A stretch of DNA of 45,770 nt from assembly GCA_002633005.1 (NCBI GenBank), contig NMRA01000371.1, positions 126,001 through 171,770 of the forward strand, read 5' to 3'. The notes below the pieces were generated by a model. The model did not search any database and was not told the origin of the DNA. It was given only the letters and a program-made list of their open reading frames with translations. The position numbers were made by a program, and so were the translations under genes. This document shows, piece by piece, positions 24,956 to 37,480 of this stretch. The number at the start of each line of letters is the position of its first letter. The stretch's first letter is position 1. This stretch comes from Phoronis australis (taxonomy: Eukaryota > Phoronida > Phoronidae).

Positions 24956-25917
24956 CCATTAGATGGCGCAAAGTACGCCGAATCCATCCGAAACGAGAAC
25001 ATATGATTGTTTCTTAATTGAAAGCTATTTACCAAATTTCAAGGAACTTCAGAGAAACAGAACAGAAAAAATGAAATGGCCACAAGGGGGCACAGCGTTT
25101 GTCAGATCCGTCTGAAAGTCGTGGTTTGTTGTCAACATAAATACACTTGCTAAATTTAATAAAGATCCTGCAGTGGGTTTAGGAGATACAGCTATGGGCG
25201 CAACAAAACTGCCACTAGGAGGCGCCACAGTTGTCGAAGTCGTCAAAAAATCATTGTCAACCATCCTCCTCACACACGTATGGCAATTTTCACAATCATC
25301 CTTAGAGTGGTTTGGTTGATAGAGGGACAGACTCAAAACAGCAAAATGGCCACAAGATGGTGCAAAATGCCTCAAACCCATCCAAAAACTGCAATACGTC
25401 ATCGTTTCATTAATAGAAAGTTATTACCAAAATTTCATAAAAATCTGTCAAAGAACTTCAGAGAAACAGAGGAAAGCAGAAAAAAAAGAAATTGCCACTA
25501 GGGGACACAGCAATCGTTAGATCCATTCGAAAATTGTCATTCTGTGTTGTCAACTTCATATAAATACACATGCTAAATTTAATAAAGATCCTGCAGAGGG
25601 TTTAGCACATACAGCTATGGACGAAAAAACTGCCTACAGGAGGCACCACAGTTGTCGAAGTCTTCGGCCAATCGTCAATTGTCCTCTTCACACTAAGAAC
25701 ATAAGTGCCAATTTTCACAATCATGCTAAGAGTGGTTTGGTTGATAGACTCGAAACAGCAAAAATGGCCACTGAGTGGCGCAAAATCTGTCCGAAAATGG
25801 GATGATAGCATCATCTTACTAATTGATACCTATGTGCCAAACATCATGAAAATCCGTAGAAGACCTTTGAAGATACAGAGTTAAACGTAAAAAACTAAAA
25901 TTGCCACTAGAAAGAAC
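24956..25917 (+). repeat. Tandem array of ~135 bp units, each with a CTCF-like motif
   Basis: Eight motifs of the form CCAC-N-AG-R-K-GGC-R-C occur in one orientation at 24956, 25080, 25212, 25350, 25495, 25633, 25768 and 25904 (the last degenerate), spaced 124-145 bp. Examples are CCATTAGATGGCGC, CCACAAGGGGGCAC, CCACTAGGAGGCGC and CCACAAGATGGTGC. The sequence between motifs shows a higher-order period of three units (~415 bp): GTGGTTTGGTTGATAGA recurs at about 25307 and 25734. Words such as GGAGATACAGCTATGG and GAACTTCAGAGAAACAGA also recur. Whether CTCF binds cannot be told from sequence alone; the array may equally be an ordinary satellite. Confidence 0.7.
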
Positions 25918-26753
25918 ACCACTAGTCAAACCCGTCTGAAATTCGCCGTCACTCGTCGTCAGCTTCATAGGAACACATCTGCCAAATCTCATCAAGATCA
26001 TGTAAAGGGTTTTGGAGATACAGCTGCAGATGCCCAAAGATGACAGCAATATGCACCCACATATTTATATGCATAAAAAGAAGATCCACCGCAGATAAGC
26101 AAAATAATGAAGGATTTGTTCATTTCAGGAAATTGTCCATTTCTAAAAAGCCCCAAGTAACTATAATACAAACCTCACATTCAACTTCACAAAACAACTT
26201 AAAATCAAACAGGCCCTGCACTTCTTAGAAGTGACACGTTGAGTACAAATACTGCTCATACCTGTCTAGAGACCACTTAAAAAGTAATCCAACACTCCGA
26301 GTTCAATCACTTTAATTTATAGCAATATCAGAGCAATTAATTTTATTGTCAGCAAGCAGTGATGCACTTCATATACAGTATTTCAACCTCTACACAATCG
26401 ACATATTTCAGTTTCGGACACAATGTGGCAGATAGGCGAAATTTCTATTTGTCAAAAATGTCAACAAAAATTGCCAATTCACTTTACTTTTAGCACGGTT
26501 TGTACAGCCTAGCTATTACCAAACAATTAGTTAAAATTTTGAGCATTTGTAATAATGTTATTGTAAGCCACTGAAAAATAGAAATATAGGAATATTTGCA
26601 ACTATTTTTGTCCAAATTGAAAAATTTTTATCATACCTAAGGTGATTTTCAATTTTCCAAATAGCAGACAATTCTTCCCAACTTAATGTTACTATAAAGA
26701 ACAGCCTAGAACTTCATTCCAGTAACTACTATCCAGCTAATGACAAGCCACAT
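25918..26753. other. Intronic stretch without recognised genes
   Basis: AT-rich sequence in which no gene, RNA or repeat was recognised. Confidence 0.45.
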
Positions 26754-27260
26754 CTAGAACTTGACAGCAGCAACAGCTGGTGGTGGTGCCTGCAATACAT
26801 TGCTAAATTCTCTATGTACCAAGAAGTGGATTGCAACATTACCTGCTGAGTCCAAAAGCCCTGGAGAGACAGCCTGTCCAGAATGTCCGAAAAAAAACAA
26901 CACGAATATGTCCAGCCAACAAATTTCACTGACTACTCGGTACCAGATGTGGCAAGACCCTGCGTGATTGGCAGAGCGTGTCGAATCAGATGGACACAGA
27001 AGACGGCGGTACCAACTGCCTGGTACAGAGCCATAGTATACTGGGGCAGCATGGGGATTTACAAGTGAGAAAAAGCATATCAGTGACAAGGAAACATGAC
27101 CACAGCTCGCTAATGATAACAGGGATGGCTGAAGTTGGCTGTAAAGGTGCAACACCACCATGCAATTCAAATGAGTGAGTGGCCAGAACCTGGAAGGTCC
27201 AAAATAGCCACAGCGGCCAAAACCACCATTATGGTCCCAATAGGTGCTAGCAATAACCAA
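26754..27260 (-). other. Unexplained 168-codon open frame
   Basis: This frame lies in a locally GC-richer patch, is free of stops for 168 codons, and overlaps shorter open frames on the plus strand. No domain, signal peptide or family is recognisable; the translation is rich in S, L, C and W. It is reported because of its length in an AT-rich intron and because another long minus-strand frame lies just upstream (27337-27840). It could be a decayed mobile-element fragment. Confidence 0.15.
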
Positions 27261-27372
27261 ACATGCACTAATTGTTGTTAGACAGAACTAAAGATACTTC
27301 AAAGCATCATAACCATCACATTTGGACTTCCACAAATTACAGGAAATTGAAAATAACACCAAAATATCTTAC

Positions 27373-27840
27373 CTTGTATGTCTTGAAACACAAATTGAAA
27401 CCATATGAGGAAGATTGAAGACTTTTCGACAACGTAATCAATATTTTGGAACTTGTGTCAACGACAATCCACAGACAATTTAAGTAGATTATTTTGGCAT
27501 ACAGTGCACTTTTCATTTGATTTTCTAACAGACAGTTTTCAAATCTGGTGTCCAGGAAAAGTCGAGCTGACAGGGATGAAATGCGATTTCTTTCCTTACA
27601 GACATTTTGAAATGCACATTTTAAATGAATCGCTTGAACATTACACCGTAGTGGTAATGTTGACAGCATCATGGTGCTACTCATCCTTTGTGAATCGGGA
27701 AAAAGAATATTTTCGCTATATTGTGTCCTGAACCAAATTTTTGATGCTTGATTTCGAGTTTTAAAAAGCGTGAAATAAATCTTCTTAAAACAATTAAAAT
27801 TAATGCCTTTAGATATTAATTTCGCTAGGTAAATAACCAC
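27373..27840 (-). other. Possible cryptic or alternative exon (long frame ending at a donor)
   Basis: A 167-codon open frame runs in sequence that is clearly AT-rich, where stops should be frequent. It ends in the codons TTC AAG ACA TAC AAG followed at once by GTAAGA, a good minus-strand splice donor. That donor is phase 0, whereas the AEBP2-like zinc-finger exon needs phase 2, so it could join that gene only as untranslated sequence. No acceptor, domain or family was recognised, so it may be chance. Confidence 0.2.
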
Positions 27841-30570
27841 AAACGACTTTTATTGCCATCAAATCGGTCTCATATTCTTTACCATGACAGGATTCTATTC
27901 AAAACCATCACAGCTTTATAAAAATTGCTTCACTGTTTATTGGGATTGAGCACGGGAACCGTTTATAAGCCCCAAAGCACTTCGGTTAAGAATTCAAAGT
28001 TGACAGTTAAACAGCGGAGAAATGCCCCTTTAATTATTCAGAAACTTAATGTTATAACACCACTTTTGTGTATAACAGGATTACCATGGAACACATGCAG
28101 TAACTCAGTAAAACAATAGCAACTAGGCAGCAGGTAATTTGATGTTGAACAGTAGTACCACCGTATACATAAAAAATCTTTGGAAGGTGTATTAATGGCT
28201 AAACCTTCAACATTGCTCCAAGACTGAACCAGCAAACAACATCTAAGGCAGAAACAAATCAGAGAAAAATTAACAAAAATTTGATATTTTTTCAGTATAT
28301 AATGCCTACAGCGTGTGACGACAAATGGTTGAATGTAAAAGAAACAGAGTGATTCAAATGAGTTTCCGTGTTCCCTTTACTTGTAATGTCACTATGGGTT
28401 AAGAAAATACAGCTTTAGAAAGATCCTGGCCAAGGCAATACAAAAGGCCTCGAAATGATTTCTAGAATTTTGAGATGTTTTGGAAAAATCAGCCACTGTT
28501 TTTCAAACACAAAATTTAATTATGGTAGCTCAGAACTTCTAAGATACCTAGTTCATAATAGTCTCATTATATGCACTTCAAGCAAAAAACAAATTTCATA
28601 TTTCATCCCAACAGTTATTGTTGACAAATTGGCTTCCAACGATGACCACTCGGTGGCCCCCAATGGTGACCAGTTGACCATTCAGCCCTTCATGACAATG
28701 CCTGAGTGAAGAGTCTATAAGACATCTGCTGGAGTTATTGAACTCCAGAATCCATGTGATCATCTGAAGAGCTCCACACAAAGGGCGTCATTTTAACACC
28801 ATCATTATCTCTGAGATCTATTTACCTGTATAAAGGGCAAGGAACAGGAGGGATGTTCAATGATGGTGAGCATGTTGAGATATTGGTAAGAACAGATCAC
28901 ACAAGATTTCCCTAACATCAAAATGAAAAGTTTCCAACACAAGTAAACTCAAGCGAGGATTCCACAGGCTGTCGAGTTGTGGCATTAAAAAGTACATGAA
29001 GTACCAGAGCTCATCATTTGTGTGTTGCATATACGAGATATCTAGTCAGTCAACGAGTACCATATTATCCCAGTAGTACAAATCACAGGAAGACACAGTC
29101 AAAATACAGTTTTCAGCTGAGTTATGCCCAAGGCGCTTCAATTGGGAAACTCAAAACTCAGAGTGTGTGTTAAGTCAAGCACAAGCATTTAAAAACAATA
29201 ACAATAAGAAAAAGGTAAAACCTAAGAACAACGTTAAGGTGCACTCGGTCACGCAGAGTAAAAACAAGCAGGTTTAACAAAAATGACCAACTCACTTCTC
29301 ATATTTTGCTTCTTTGCCTGGAGATTAATAAGGTATATTGTAACCAAATAAAGACTTGACATACACTATAATGACTAACAGAATATGGTACTACTGGTTA
29401 CTATCTGTATACTGAATACAATACATATGGTATGTTTGATCCCTGAAGCACCGTCTGCTTTTCTTATCACCAACTTTAACTGAATACAGCATAGGAAGCA
29501 ATGCTGGCCTCGTTGCAACTCAGTTGAAACAGGGTGCTTAAATTGGGGAACACGAATACCACGAGGCTAGTCGTTCAGCCGAGCACAGGTGTTTAAAAAC
29601 AAAATTCTCAATGAGTCGGGGTGGGGTTAACCAGGTGGATAATTGGGGTAAATGTGCAAGAGTCAAATTAAACATAGCAGAATACAGGTGTTCCACCCTC
29701 GGAATTCTGCAAGGTGCTCCCGAAACGTGTTCACTGTTCAAAGCGAATTTCAAACATTTTGAGAGCTAAAATTTGCATCAGACAAGCATTCACAAAGACA
29801 TCCGCATTCTCAAGAAAGTCTCGATCATACTTATTGGGAGCGGGCAGTAAACTGAGCATGGCATTGGAAATTTGGAAATTTCGTGGGTGGGCATTTAGTC
29901 CAACATGGGTATGAATAGGGACAGGTATGTTAAGCGGAACAAAAACATAACAGAACATTAAGGACACATCAAGTCCTTCGAAATTAACTGGCTATTAACT
30001 CACATGACGAGAAGACCCACCGGCAACTGTTCCAAATGGGGAGTTGAAGTTTGGGACACGTGAGCCAGTCAGTACAAGTGCCCATTCCCCCTGCCCCATC
30101 TCCAAAACCTTGTCATCAAGGGAATTCTCCAAGACCCCCCTGGTTTCAGATCCAATATGTCACTTGTCTGTATTCAAAGGTGTGTAACTTCTGTGTTGAC
30201 AGATCACATTGAAACAAAGTGATAAAATTACTTGACAAATATAAGTGTATACAAGTACTTAGAGAAGCTTGACTGTCTAATTAAAATATACTTAGCAACT
30301 TGGTAATGCACAAATAAAACTACCCTTCTCATCCTGAAGGTCTGAACACAGCAGCTGTGCAAACACTGAGATCAACCAAAAGCCAGCCCTGCATGGTATT
30401 CAATTCTTTCACAGAAACATCAAGTATTTTTGAAAAATGAGAATGCAGTTTTTCAAGCAATCATTAAACTGAGCAAGTAACTCAGACTATAGTTACTGAG
30501 AATTTCTTTTCTTACCTTGAGCAAAAAAGATTGGTAAACTTGCTGCAGATTTGTCAAGGTTATGTAGGAT
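27841..30570. other. Intronic stretch without recognised genes
   Basis: Two weakly similar segments at about 29110-29270 and 29520-29650 share GCTTxAATTGGGxAAC and GTTTAAAAACAA-like words and may be an old duplication. Nothing coding was supported. Confidence 0.4.
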
Positions 30571-30574
30571 TCTA

Positions 30575-30745
30575 GAAAAATGTCCAAATTGGGCAAATTT
30601 CAGAAAATCATATCTCAGAAACGGCTAACGGATTCATACGAAACTTTCAGATATATATGCACTGTTTCTAAAATGTATCACTTTTGCATGAAGGGCTATC
30701 AAAAATATGATATTTATGATCTTTGCAAAAAATTCAAAAGTAAAC
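30575..30745 (+). repeat. Dispersed ~180 bp repeat family, copy b
   Basis: CATATCTCAGAAACGGCTAA, GGATTCATACGAAACTTTCA and TTTGCATGAAGGGCTATCAA appear in the same order as in the copies at 11825-11990 and 44480-44665, both of which are on the minus strand. Confidence 0.75.
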
Positions 30746-31844
30746 TAATTAGAAAGGATTATTTACAAAACTGAAACAGCATTTTCGAGATTTTATCTTG
30801 AACATGGTTATCACACAAAATTTGGTAATGTTTTTGATCTCATTGTTTAGGTGTGAATGCACCTTTCTTGTTTGCTAATTTTAACGAAAAAGACAGTGAT
30901 GTTTTACTCAATCAAAGGTATAAAATCAAAAATCAAATGCTCCAGGCTTTCAACTTTCAGAATATGTATAACTTTACTGAGTTCAAATCTACAGTTTTGA
31001 ATATTTTGCTAAAAATGCACACTTGTTGATACGATATTACACATCCTTAAAACATCTAAGCTGCTATATTATTACAGTAATGTACCTTGCAATTACACAA
31101 CAGAATAAATTGGTGTTGATACTGTAACAATGTTACGGTAACATGTTTAAATGTCAAAATTGTAAGGTTCATGTCCTGGATGCAAATAGTCAAAATTTTA
31201 TGAAGTGCAGTTTCACAGTAGCTTTGTAGTAAATATGGCAATTACAAAAGCATGATTTCTCATTGTTTCTTTTTACTTACAAAATTAAGGTTTTGCCAGA
31301 CTTTGTACAAAATAGATACGAAATTATTGTATACATAGAAGTTACAGTTTACATGGTAATTTTGACATGGTAAAAAATTGGCATGACACAAAGCACAGAA
31401 CTTTTGCATGCCAACTCCTGCGTGTTGCTTGTGTATTCTATTATTAGAGCTTGCGACCCGGAGACTAGCCATAAGAGTTTGCACTGTGAATTTCCGGCTG
31501 CCTGCTTGACTGAGTTTTAATCGAGTGTTATAGTTATCAAATCAAGCTCAATTTATTTGCTTCATTTTCATTTTGTTATTTTTGTTCATCAAGCCAGACT
31601 CTTGAGATTGGGTTCCAGATATCCAGCAAATTCTCGGCAAAATTGGTCAACAAACTCAACAAATACATTGTCATTCTGTGCACGCACCGAACTGCAGCCC
31701 TGGCTGGTTGCTAGTCTGACATCTGATATCTTTTCACTTAGTTTCTGAGTGTTTGCTCTGCAATTATAAATGAAAATTTTAGTACCTACTTACAGGTGAG
31801 ATAACGTAACTTTCGAAAAAATTATTTGTAATTGCGTAGCTAAC
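30746..31844. other. Intronic stretch without recognised genes
   Basis: AT-rich sequence in which nothing further was recognised. Confidence 0.45.
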
Positions 31845-31894
31845 TCTGTGTGTGTGGGTGTGTGTGTGCGTGTGTGTGTGTGTGCCTGTGCATG
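31845..31894. repeat. (TG)n microsatellite
   Basis: TG repeats with three or four interruptions (GGG, GCG, GCC). Confidence 0.95.
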
Positions 31895-33328
31895 TACATA
31901 TTATAACCACTTTCAATTGTTCCCATAATTCATTTATGCAATTTTTACCCGATGCCCTGATGCCGCTTTTGTTAATTCGATTTCTGAGCAGAACTGTTGT
32001 CTGTAGTACCCGTGAAATGAAAATTAAAAAAATGAAGTATACAGCATACGGTGTACTTGCTAACTACCCCGCTCTTGGCAGACGAGTCCCTCTTTTTCAT
32101 TTTCCCATCGTGGCACACCATCATCAAAATGTCCCGCGACACTGGCTTATCATATACTATTGTAATTTCCCAAGCGACAATGCCATATTTTCCATTTCGA
32201 CCAAAAAATATGGGACAATTCATGGGTTTTAGCGGCATCCAGAGTTTCCCATTCGACTAAAAAACATAAAACACTCTTGGATACTTTTGAGTGTTAAGTC
32301 TCTCGTTCGACAAAGAACGTTATCGGTAAGCCTTTGTGTGTTGCAGTGAACATTTCTTCCTTGCATATTGCCTTAGAATCAGATTTCCTGCTTTTTATCT
32401 CTAAGTTCTGGTTTACAATCCAGTTGCCTCAACGATGCAACAGGTTTTCAAAATAACACTGTCTCTTTGTTATGAATATTGCTATTTTCCAGAGTCCACT
32501 CTCTTTAGCAACATAACAACCGTCAAAATGAGGTCCAATTTCTCTTGTTTACGGTAACATGTATGAGGATCACTAATTTTTACTTCCTGAAGAAATGAGT
32601 TTATTTCTAAAGTTAAATTATGAAGTCTTACACTCTGACCAATGATGCGTAATAAGCAACCCACAATGCATTTCAAAGCTACATAATAGATGTTTGCACA
32701 TATTTTATCTATCCGAAAACTTTTGCAAACTTCCGATAAATAGCTGAAGTATTTAGTTCATTACAATTTTGTAAATATCACTGCATCCTGAATTTTTAAT
32801 GAAGAACATAATTGTATTAAACAGCAGCAAAGATCTAATTAATATATAAACATAAAATTTTGAATGGCTGCCTGACTAAATTCTTCACAGCAACTGTGAG
32901 GGATCTACTCGTGCCTGGACTCACCAAACAACAGCTCACAAACACACATGGACTAGGGGACATGGCTTAAGGACAGTAAAATATCACCAATTTTGAAAGA
33001 AATAATTTTCTCATTTTTCAAAGGCTTTGGTGCAGCATACGTTCAGTGAAAAATAAAATAAAAAAAGCAAAATTTTACTTGTTGGTCGTATTGTGGCCTA
33101 AATTGAACAGATTTTACTGTACTTCTTCCACAAGGTGACGTGAATCAGCATCCTTAAGAGTAGGGTAGCAACAATTGACTTCAACAAACCAGACTTTGTT
33201 TTTGATTATAAAACAAGTTATAATTATGTTTATAAATTCTATCCAATTTCATAACAAAACAAAAAACTTAACCTAATAACATCAAAATATGTGATGAAAA
33301 TTAAAAGTAATTGTAAGCCTCTTTGCCG
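31895..33328. other. Intronic stretch without recognised genes
   Basis: The 126-codon frame beginning at 31852 starts in the TG repeat and has no recognisable domain. It is treated as chance. Confidence 0.45.
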
Positions 33329-33344
33329 CCAACAGATGGCACTG
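33329..33344 (+). promoter_or_regulatory. Strong isolated CTCF-like motif
   Basis: CCAACAGATGGCACTG matches 15 of 16 positions of the consensus CCASYAGRKGGCRCTR. It lies in unique-looking intron sequence and has the same orientation as the array at 24956-25917. Binding is untested. Confidence 0.4.
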
Positions 33345-33512
33345 TAGAATTTTTCCAGGTGACGTATTTGCTGTTCATGAGTCAATTGTTAGTGAATGTT
33401 GAGACTGTGAGCCACTTTTTGGGGTGTATGCCATGTTTTTTTTTTGAGTCTGGGCATCAGTTAGCATGATCCCAAGCTGAGCCGTGTTTATAAGTGACCA
33501 ACTACATTCACA

Positions 33513-33522
33513 AGTGTGTGTG

Positions 33523-33554
<32 letters not shown>

Positions 33555-33560
33555 CGTGTG
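33513..33560. repeat. (TG)n microsatellite
   Basis: Nearly pure TG repeat with two GCG interruptions. Confidence 0.95.
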
Positions 33561-33800
33561 CAGATCTCTCGTAGCTGGCAAACTTGACCAGGCAAAGATG
33601 ATTAGACACAACTTGTACTTGCTCAAAATAAGGGGACAAATTAATAGCTAGATGTCAGTTCACAATTTCTCTTAACACACATCTTTACACCATGTCATTT
33701 TCCACCTCCGTCTTAGGTTGCATGGGATCAAAAGTGTTGTGTAGACGGCATCTAACGCAACATCAAAATTACACTCAGTAATTGAGTAAGCCACAAGTGT

Positions 33801-34301
33801 ATAGGCCTTTTCATACTGACTCAACTCTGGTCTGAGCGGAGCGTCGACGTAAACTGTGAAGTTAACTAAACCGTTCATAGTGTCTTCGGTAGTTAACAGA
33901 CTTCCAAGTAAACGGTAGGTGACGCTGTTGTCATCAAAGTAATTGCAAGGTAGCACTGCACGCTAAGATTTCTTTTAATGTGACAACTTGGGAACATTTA
34001 CATGTGCTAATTGACATAAAACTTATTTTTAATTTGATTGGTGATTGTTAGAGCAAAATATAAGCAACTAGTAGCGATGGCACTACCCTGTAACTTTTGA
34101 TGATAACAGTGGCACCTGGCAATAAAACTTTGATGGGACTGAAGCTGACCGTTCATACTGCACTCCAGCGTCGACACTCACCCTGTTTACTGCGAAGTCA
34201 ACTGGAGCTGTTAATTTCAATCCAGGACCAAAGTTAACCATTTATACTCACCGCAACTCCCAAAACATCGACACATCGACATTAGTATGAAAGGCCCTTT
34301 T
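33801..34301 (-). mobile_element. 500 bp TIR element, copy 2 (inverted)
   Basis: The reverse complement of this segment aligns end to end with 24225-24724. Shared words include GGTCTGAGCGGAGCGTC, ACATTTACATGTGCTAATTG and ACATTAGTATGAAAGGCCCT. The copies are about 9.1 kb apart and face each other in inverted orientation inside one intron. Confidence 0.85.
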
Positions 34302-37300
34302 GGTAATCACCTTTTTACACAAAATAATTTTAAATATGCAACAGTCGTAAATCACTGACACGCCACCAACTCTGCAACATCTAGTTACAATAAAGTCGTG
34401 ACAAACATGCAAAATATTTAGGAGAAAACTGCAGCCCGTTCCACACCGCAACATATTTGTAAGCGGCAAGTACATGGCATTAAGTACATGGCAGCATGTC
34501 GGAACTCTTGCATGATCTTGTTTCTCTCACAAGAAACTTGCTCTACAGAACACAGATGAGTATTTAGCTAAAACACATCCAGATTTAGCAAAGCCTATAA
34601 AGCTACTTAATGAAACTTGCAAACTCATTGGCATGTAGTTCCATTTTCCACCGAATGAACCATAGTTAAGAATTTCTGCATTTTGTTGTAATGGTTCTTT
34701 CTTTATAGGAGCAAAATCACAAACACTTCTGCAATTATCCAACAATTCAAACACCATTACATGCACATTGTTAACTGCGTGAGCATGAAAGTTGACCCTG
34801 TTTCATATTCCAACAGTATTTGGCCAAGCACCTAATCAACACTCATTGTTAACATGTGGGTTTTTGATGAGCCAAACCACCCTATAAAAAACATTAGACT
34901 GTGGAGTCCATTAGCTGGACATGCGTGATATGTTGAGAATGGCTCTTTGTGCTGGACTGGATGCTATATGACAGAATCAAGACTAGGACCAGCAAATCAT
35001 GTGCTCACCACAAAATTTCGTGCAAGTTTTGTGAGAATCGTGAAAGTCTCCACAAAATATCACAGCACATTTTAAGCTGAGCATGTTGTGTGACTTCACA
35101 GATTTTCACTGGCGACTGACCGGTGTAATTGAACACATCCTCATTATGTTATTACATGATATAAATGTCCATTCTATTCAAATGAAACACCATGAATGAA
35201 CAAAGACAGATGGCACAATTATTTCTTGAAACAAGATAAGAAATTACGGTTATTATATTATCATTGTCAGACAAAAGCAGGCTGCACTGTCACAGATATG
35301 TAATCAAAGTTTTAGTATTTACTATTTAGTAACTCATGTTTCATTGCTGAACAGTGCACTAATATACTAGAATAGATACTCTTTCTTTTTCACTTTGGAT
35401 AAAAAATAAACATATATAATTTTTAAGCCATTTTTCAATGAACAGAATTTATAAGAAAAAATTTATAAGTTGAGTTTTGAATTTCAGGTTCACCAACAAC
35501 ATGGCCGCCAAAGTGAAATGCTAATGAAGTACTTCAAATTCTATGAAGTTGTACGAGAAAACTACATACAGGTCTGTAATTCATGAAACGTTTCAACTTA
35601 AGCAAATCTTTCAACTGGTGAGATTAGTCCTGTGTTCTTAAAAAGCAAAATTAAAGGAAAGAGTATCTTTAAAGCGATTTTCATAAATATAATTTCGTTG
35701 AGAAATGATAGAAAATTGTTTAGCTTCAATGAGTAGCAAAAACAGTAGAAGTTTTATTAGCCATGCACGTGGGCTATATACAAGTCAAATGACAATGTCA
35801 CTGATAAATCCAGCTATGTTGAGCAAGTACTCTTTTTGCTGAAAACAAATGCACAGGGATCATTTTAACTTTGCAAAGCAGGGCCTTCACTCATCCAATG
35901 GGAAAGCTGCCTGTAAGGTATTTTTGAGGTTAAGGGCAAAATCCCGCCTTCCCCTCACCACCAATGCCACTCCATGGTCACCAGCCACCCTACAGTGGCA
36001 AAGCGTCAAGTAGTAAAAACTATCGTTTAGCAGAAATGATTCTAACCCTGTGGCAATATTTAACTCTCCACATCACATGATTATAATAAAACAGGCTATG
36101 GAGAACACTGAATGATGGCAGTGTCTTTTTTCCTAACTGGTCACTATCTTTTCAATCAAGTCACTGGCTATCCAAATGGGTCAGAAGTGCTGGTAAACAG
36201 GTCCCAGAGACACATTAAAATAGGTTATAGAGAACATTGCCGTCAAAAGTAAAACATGACAGTATACATTTTTCATGACACATATGAGATGTCATTCCAT
36301 CAATGGAAATTGGACCACCACTACTTTCCAATGACCTACTAACACAGACACTCAGGTTACTATGCCTGCTATGTATTGCATCCTCATGTAAATTGAATTA
36401 ATTTCTGAAACTTCAGACAATCTTGGGTTTTGATAATCACAAATAATTGTCCTCTGGAAATAACTATGCAGGTTTTCCATGAATGAGTGTCTATGTTTGT
36501 GCATATGTCTGCATGAGGTTTAGATCACTAATGTGTTGAGTTACTGTAATACCAAGAACATAAATTAGAAGTATAATTCCTAAGCATTTACTTCACAGTT
36601 CAGCGAAACAATACCAAATAAACTCAAGTATAGCATTGGTGTTTACTACCTTTCAAACCAACTAAAAAAGGTGGGGTCTAATGTCCAGTCTGTAATTGAT
36701 TTCAACAAAACAAGTTTTAGATTTATTACTTGGTTTTGATCATATGTAAGAGCAAAACTTGCACTAATTTGTTACTATTAAACAGAACTGATGTTTTTAA
36801 TTGTCCGTATATACTAATCAATCAGTAATGCTTTCATTGCTAGAGACGAGGTACATTCCAATGTTTGTATCAGCTGGCAAGTTAGACACCATATCTCCAA
36901 CGAATGTCAGCGCCATACAGGTAGTCGCCATGTAATGGGAATGCTCATTTACACTGATAGACAACATAGTAAACAAAATGTATGGAAACAGTTAACTGTG
37001 AATAAGATTGGATAAAAATACACTACCAAAACAGCAATTATCTCCCTTTTTGTTTTTGTCCTTGATGTGCAAACTATAATGTGCCTGACCAAAAAAGCTG
37101 TGACCTTGGTCGTAAGAAAAATTGGCTGTCAACCAAAGATTTCTAACATATGGCCAAGTATATTGCATTGATAATCGGATTGATTTTAACTTAAGTGCGA
37201 CAATAAAGGAAAAAACAACAATAAAAAAAGACAAAGTTTATTGACAGGTAAGTCTGAACTTGTTGGGCTTTGGTTTTCAGTATATTCATTATTTTGGCTC

Positions 37301-37303
37301 AGA
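34302..37303. other. Long intronic stretch without recognised genes
   Basis: No supported coding, RNA or repeat feature. A short ACATGGCCGCCAAAG word at about 35501 resembles a YY1 site but opens only a few codons. Confidence 0.45.
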
Positions 37304-37480
37304 AGTTATCACCACCTCCCGGTGGTAAAAATCGAGTAAACAGGTCCCTCTTGAAAATGGCAGCCAGGAACCAGATTTCACGGAATAACGGACATTGCTG
37401 TAATGCAGTGAAAACTGGTTCAGAGTTGACATTTTCAAGATGGGTCCATTTACTTGACTTATACTCTTCCGGTGATAACT
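37304..37480. mobile_element. Hairpin (foldback) element, ~75 bp arms
   Basis: Left arm 37304-37381 (AGTTATCACC ... CGAGTAAACAGGTCCCTCTT ... GAACCAGATTTCAC) pairs with right arm 37408-37480 (GTGAAAACTGGTTC ... AAGATGGGTCCATTTACTTG ... GGTGATAACT). A loop of ~26 nt lies between them. Because the arms mirror each other, open frames on both strands give similar peptides (SRWVHLLDLY versus SRGTCLLDFY), which is a by-product of the hairpin. Transcribed as part of the AEBP2-like intron it would fold into an imperfect stem of ~75 bp. Confidence 0.75.
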
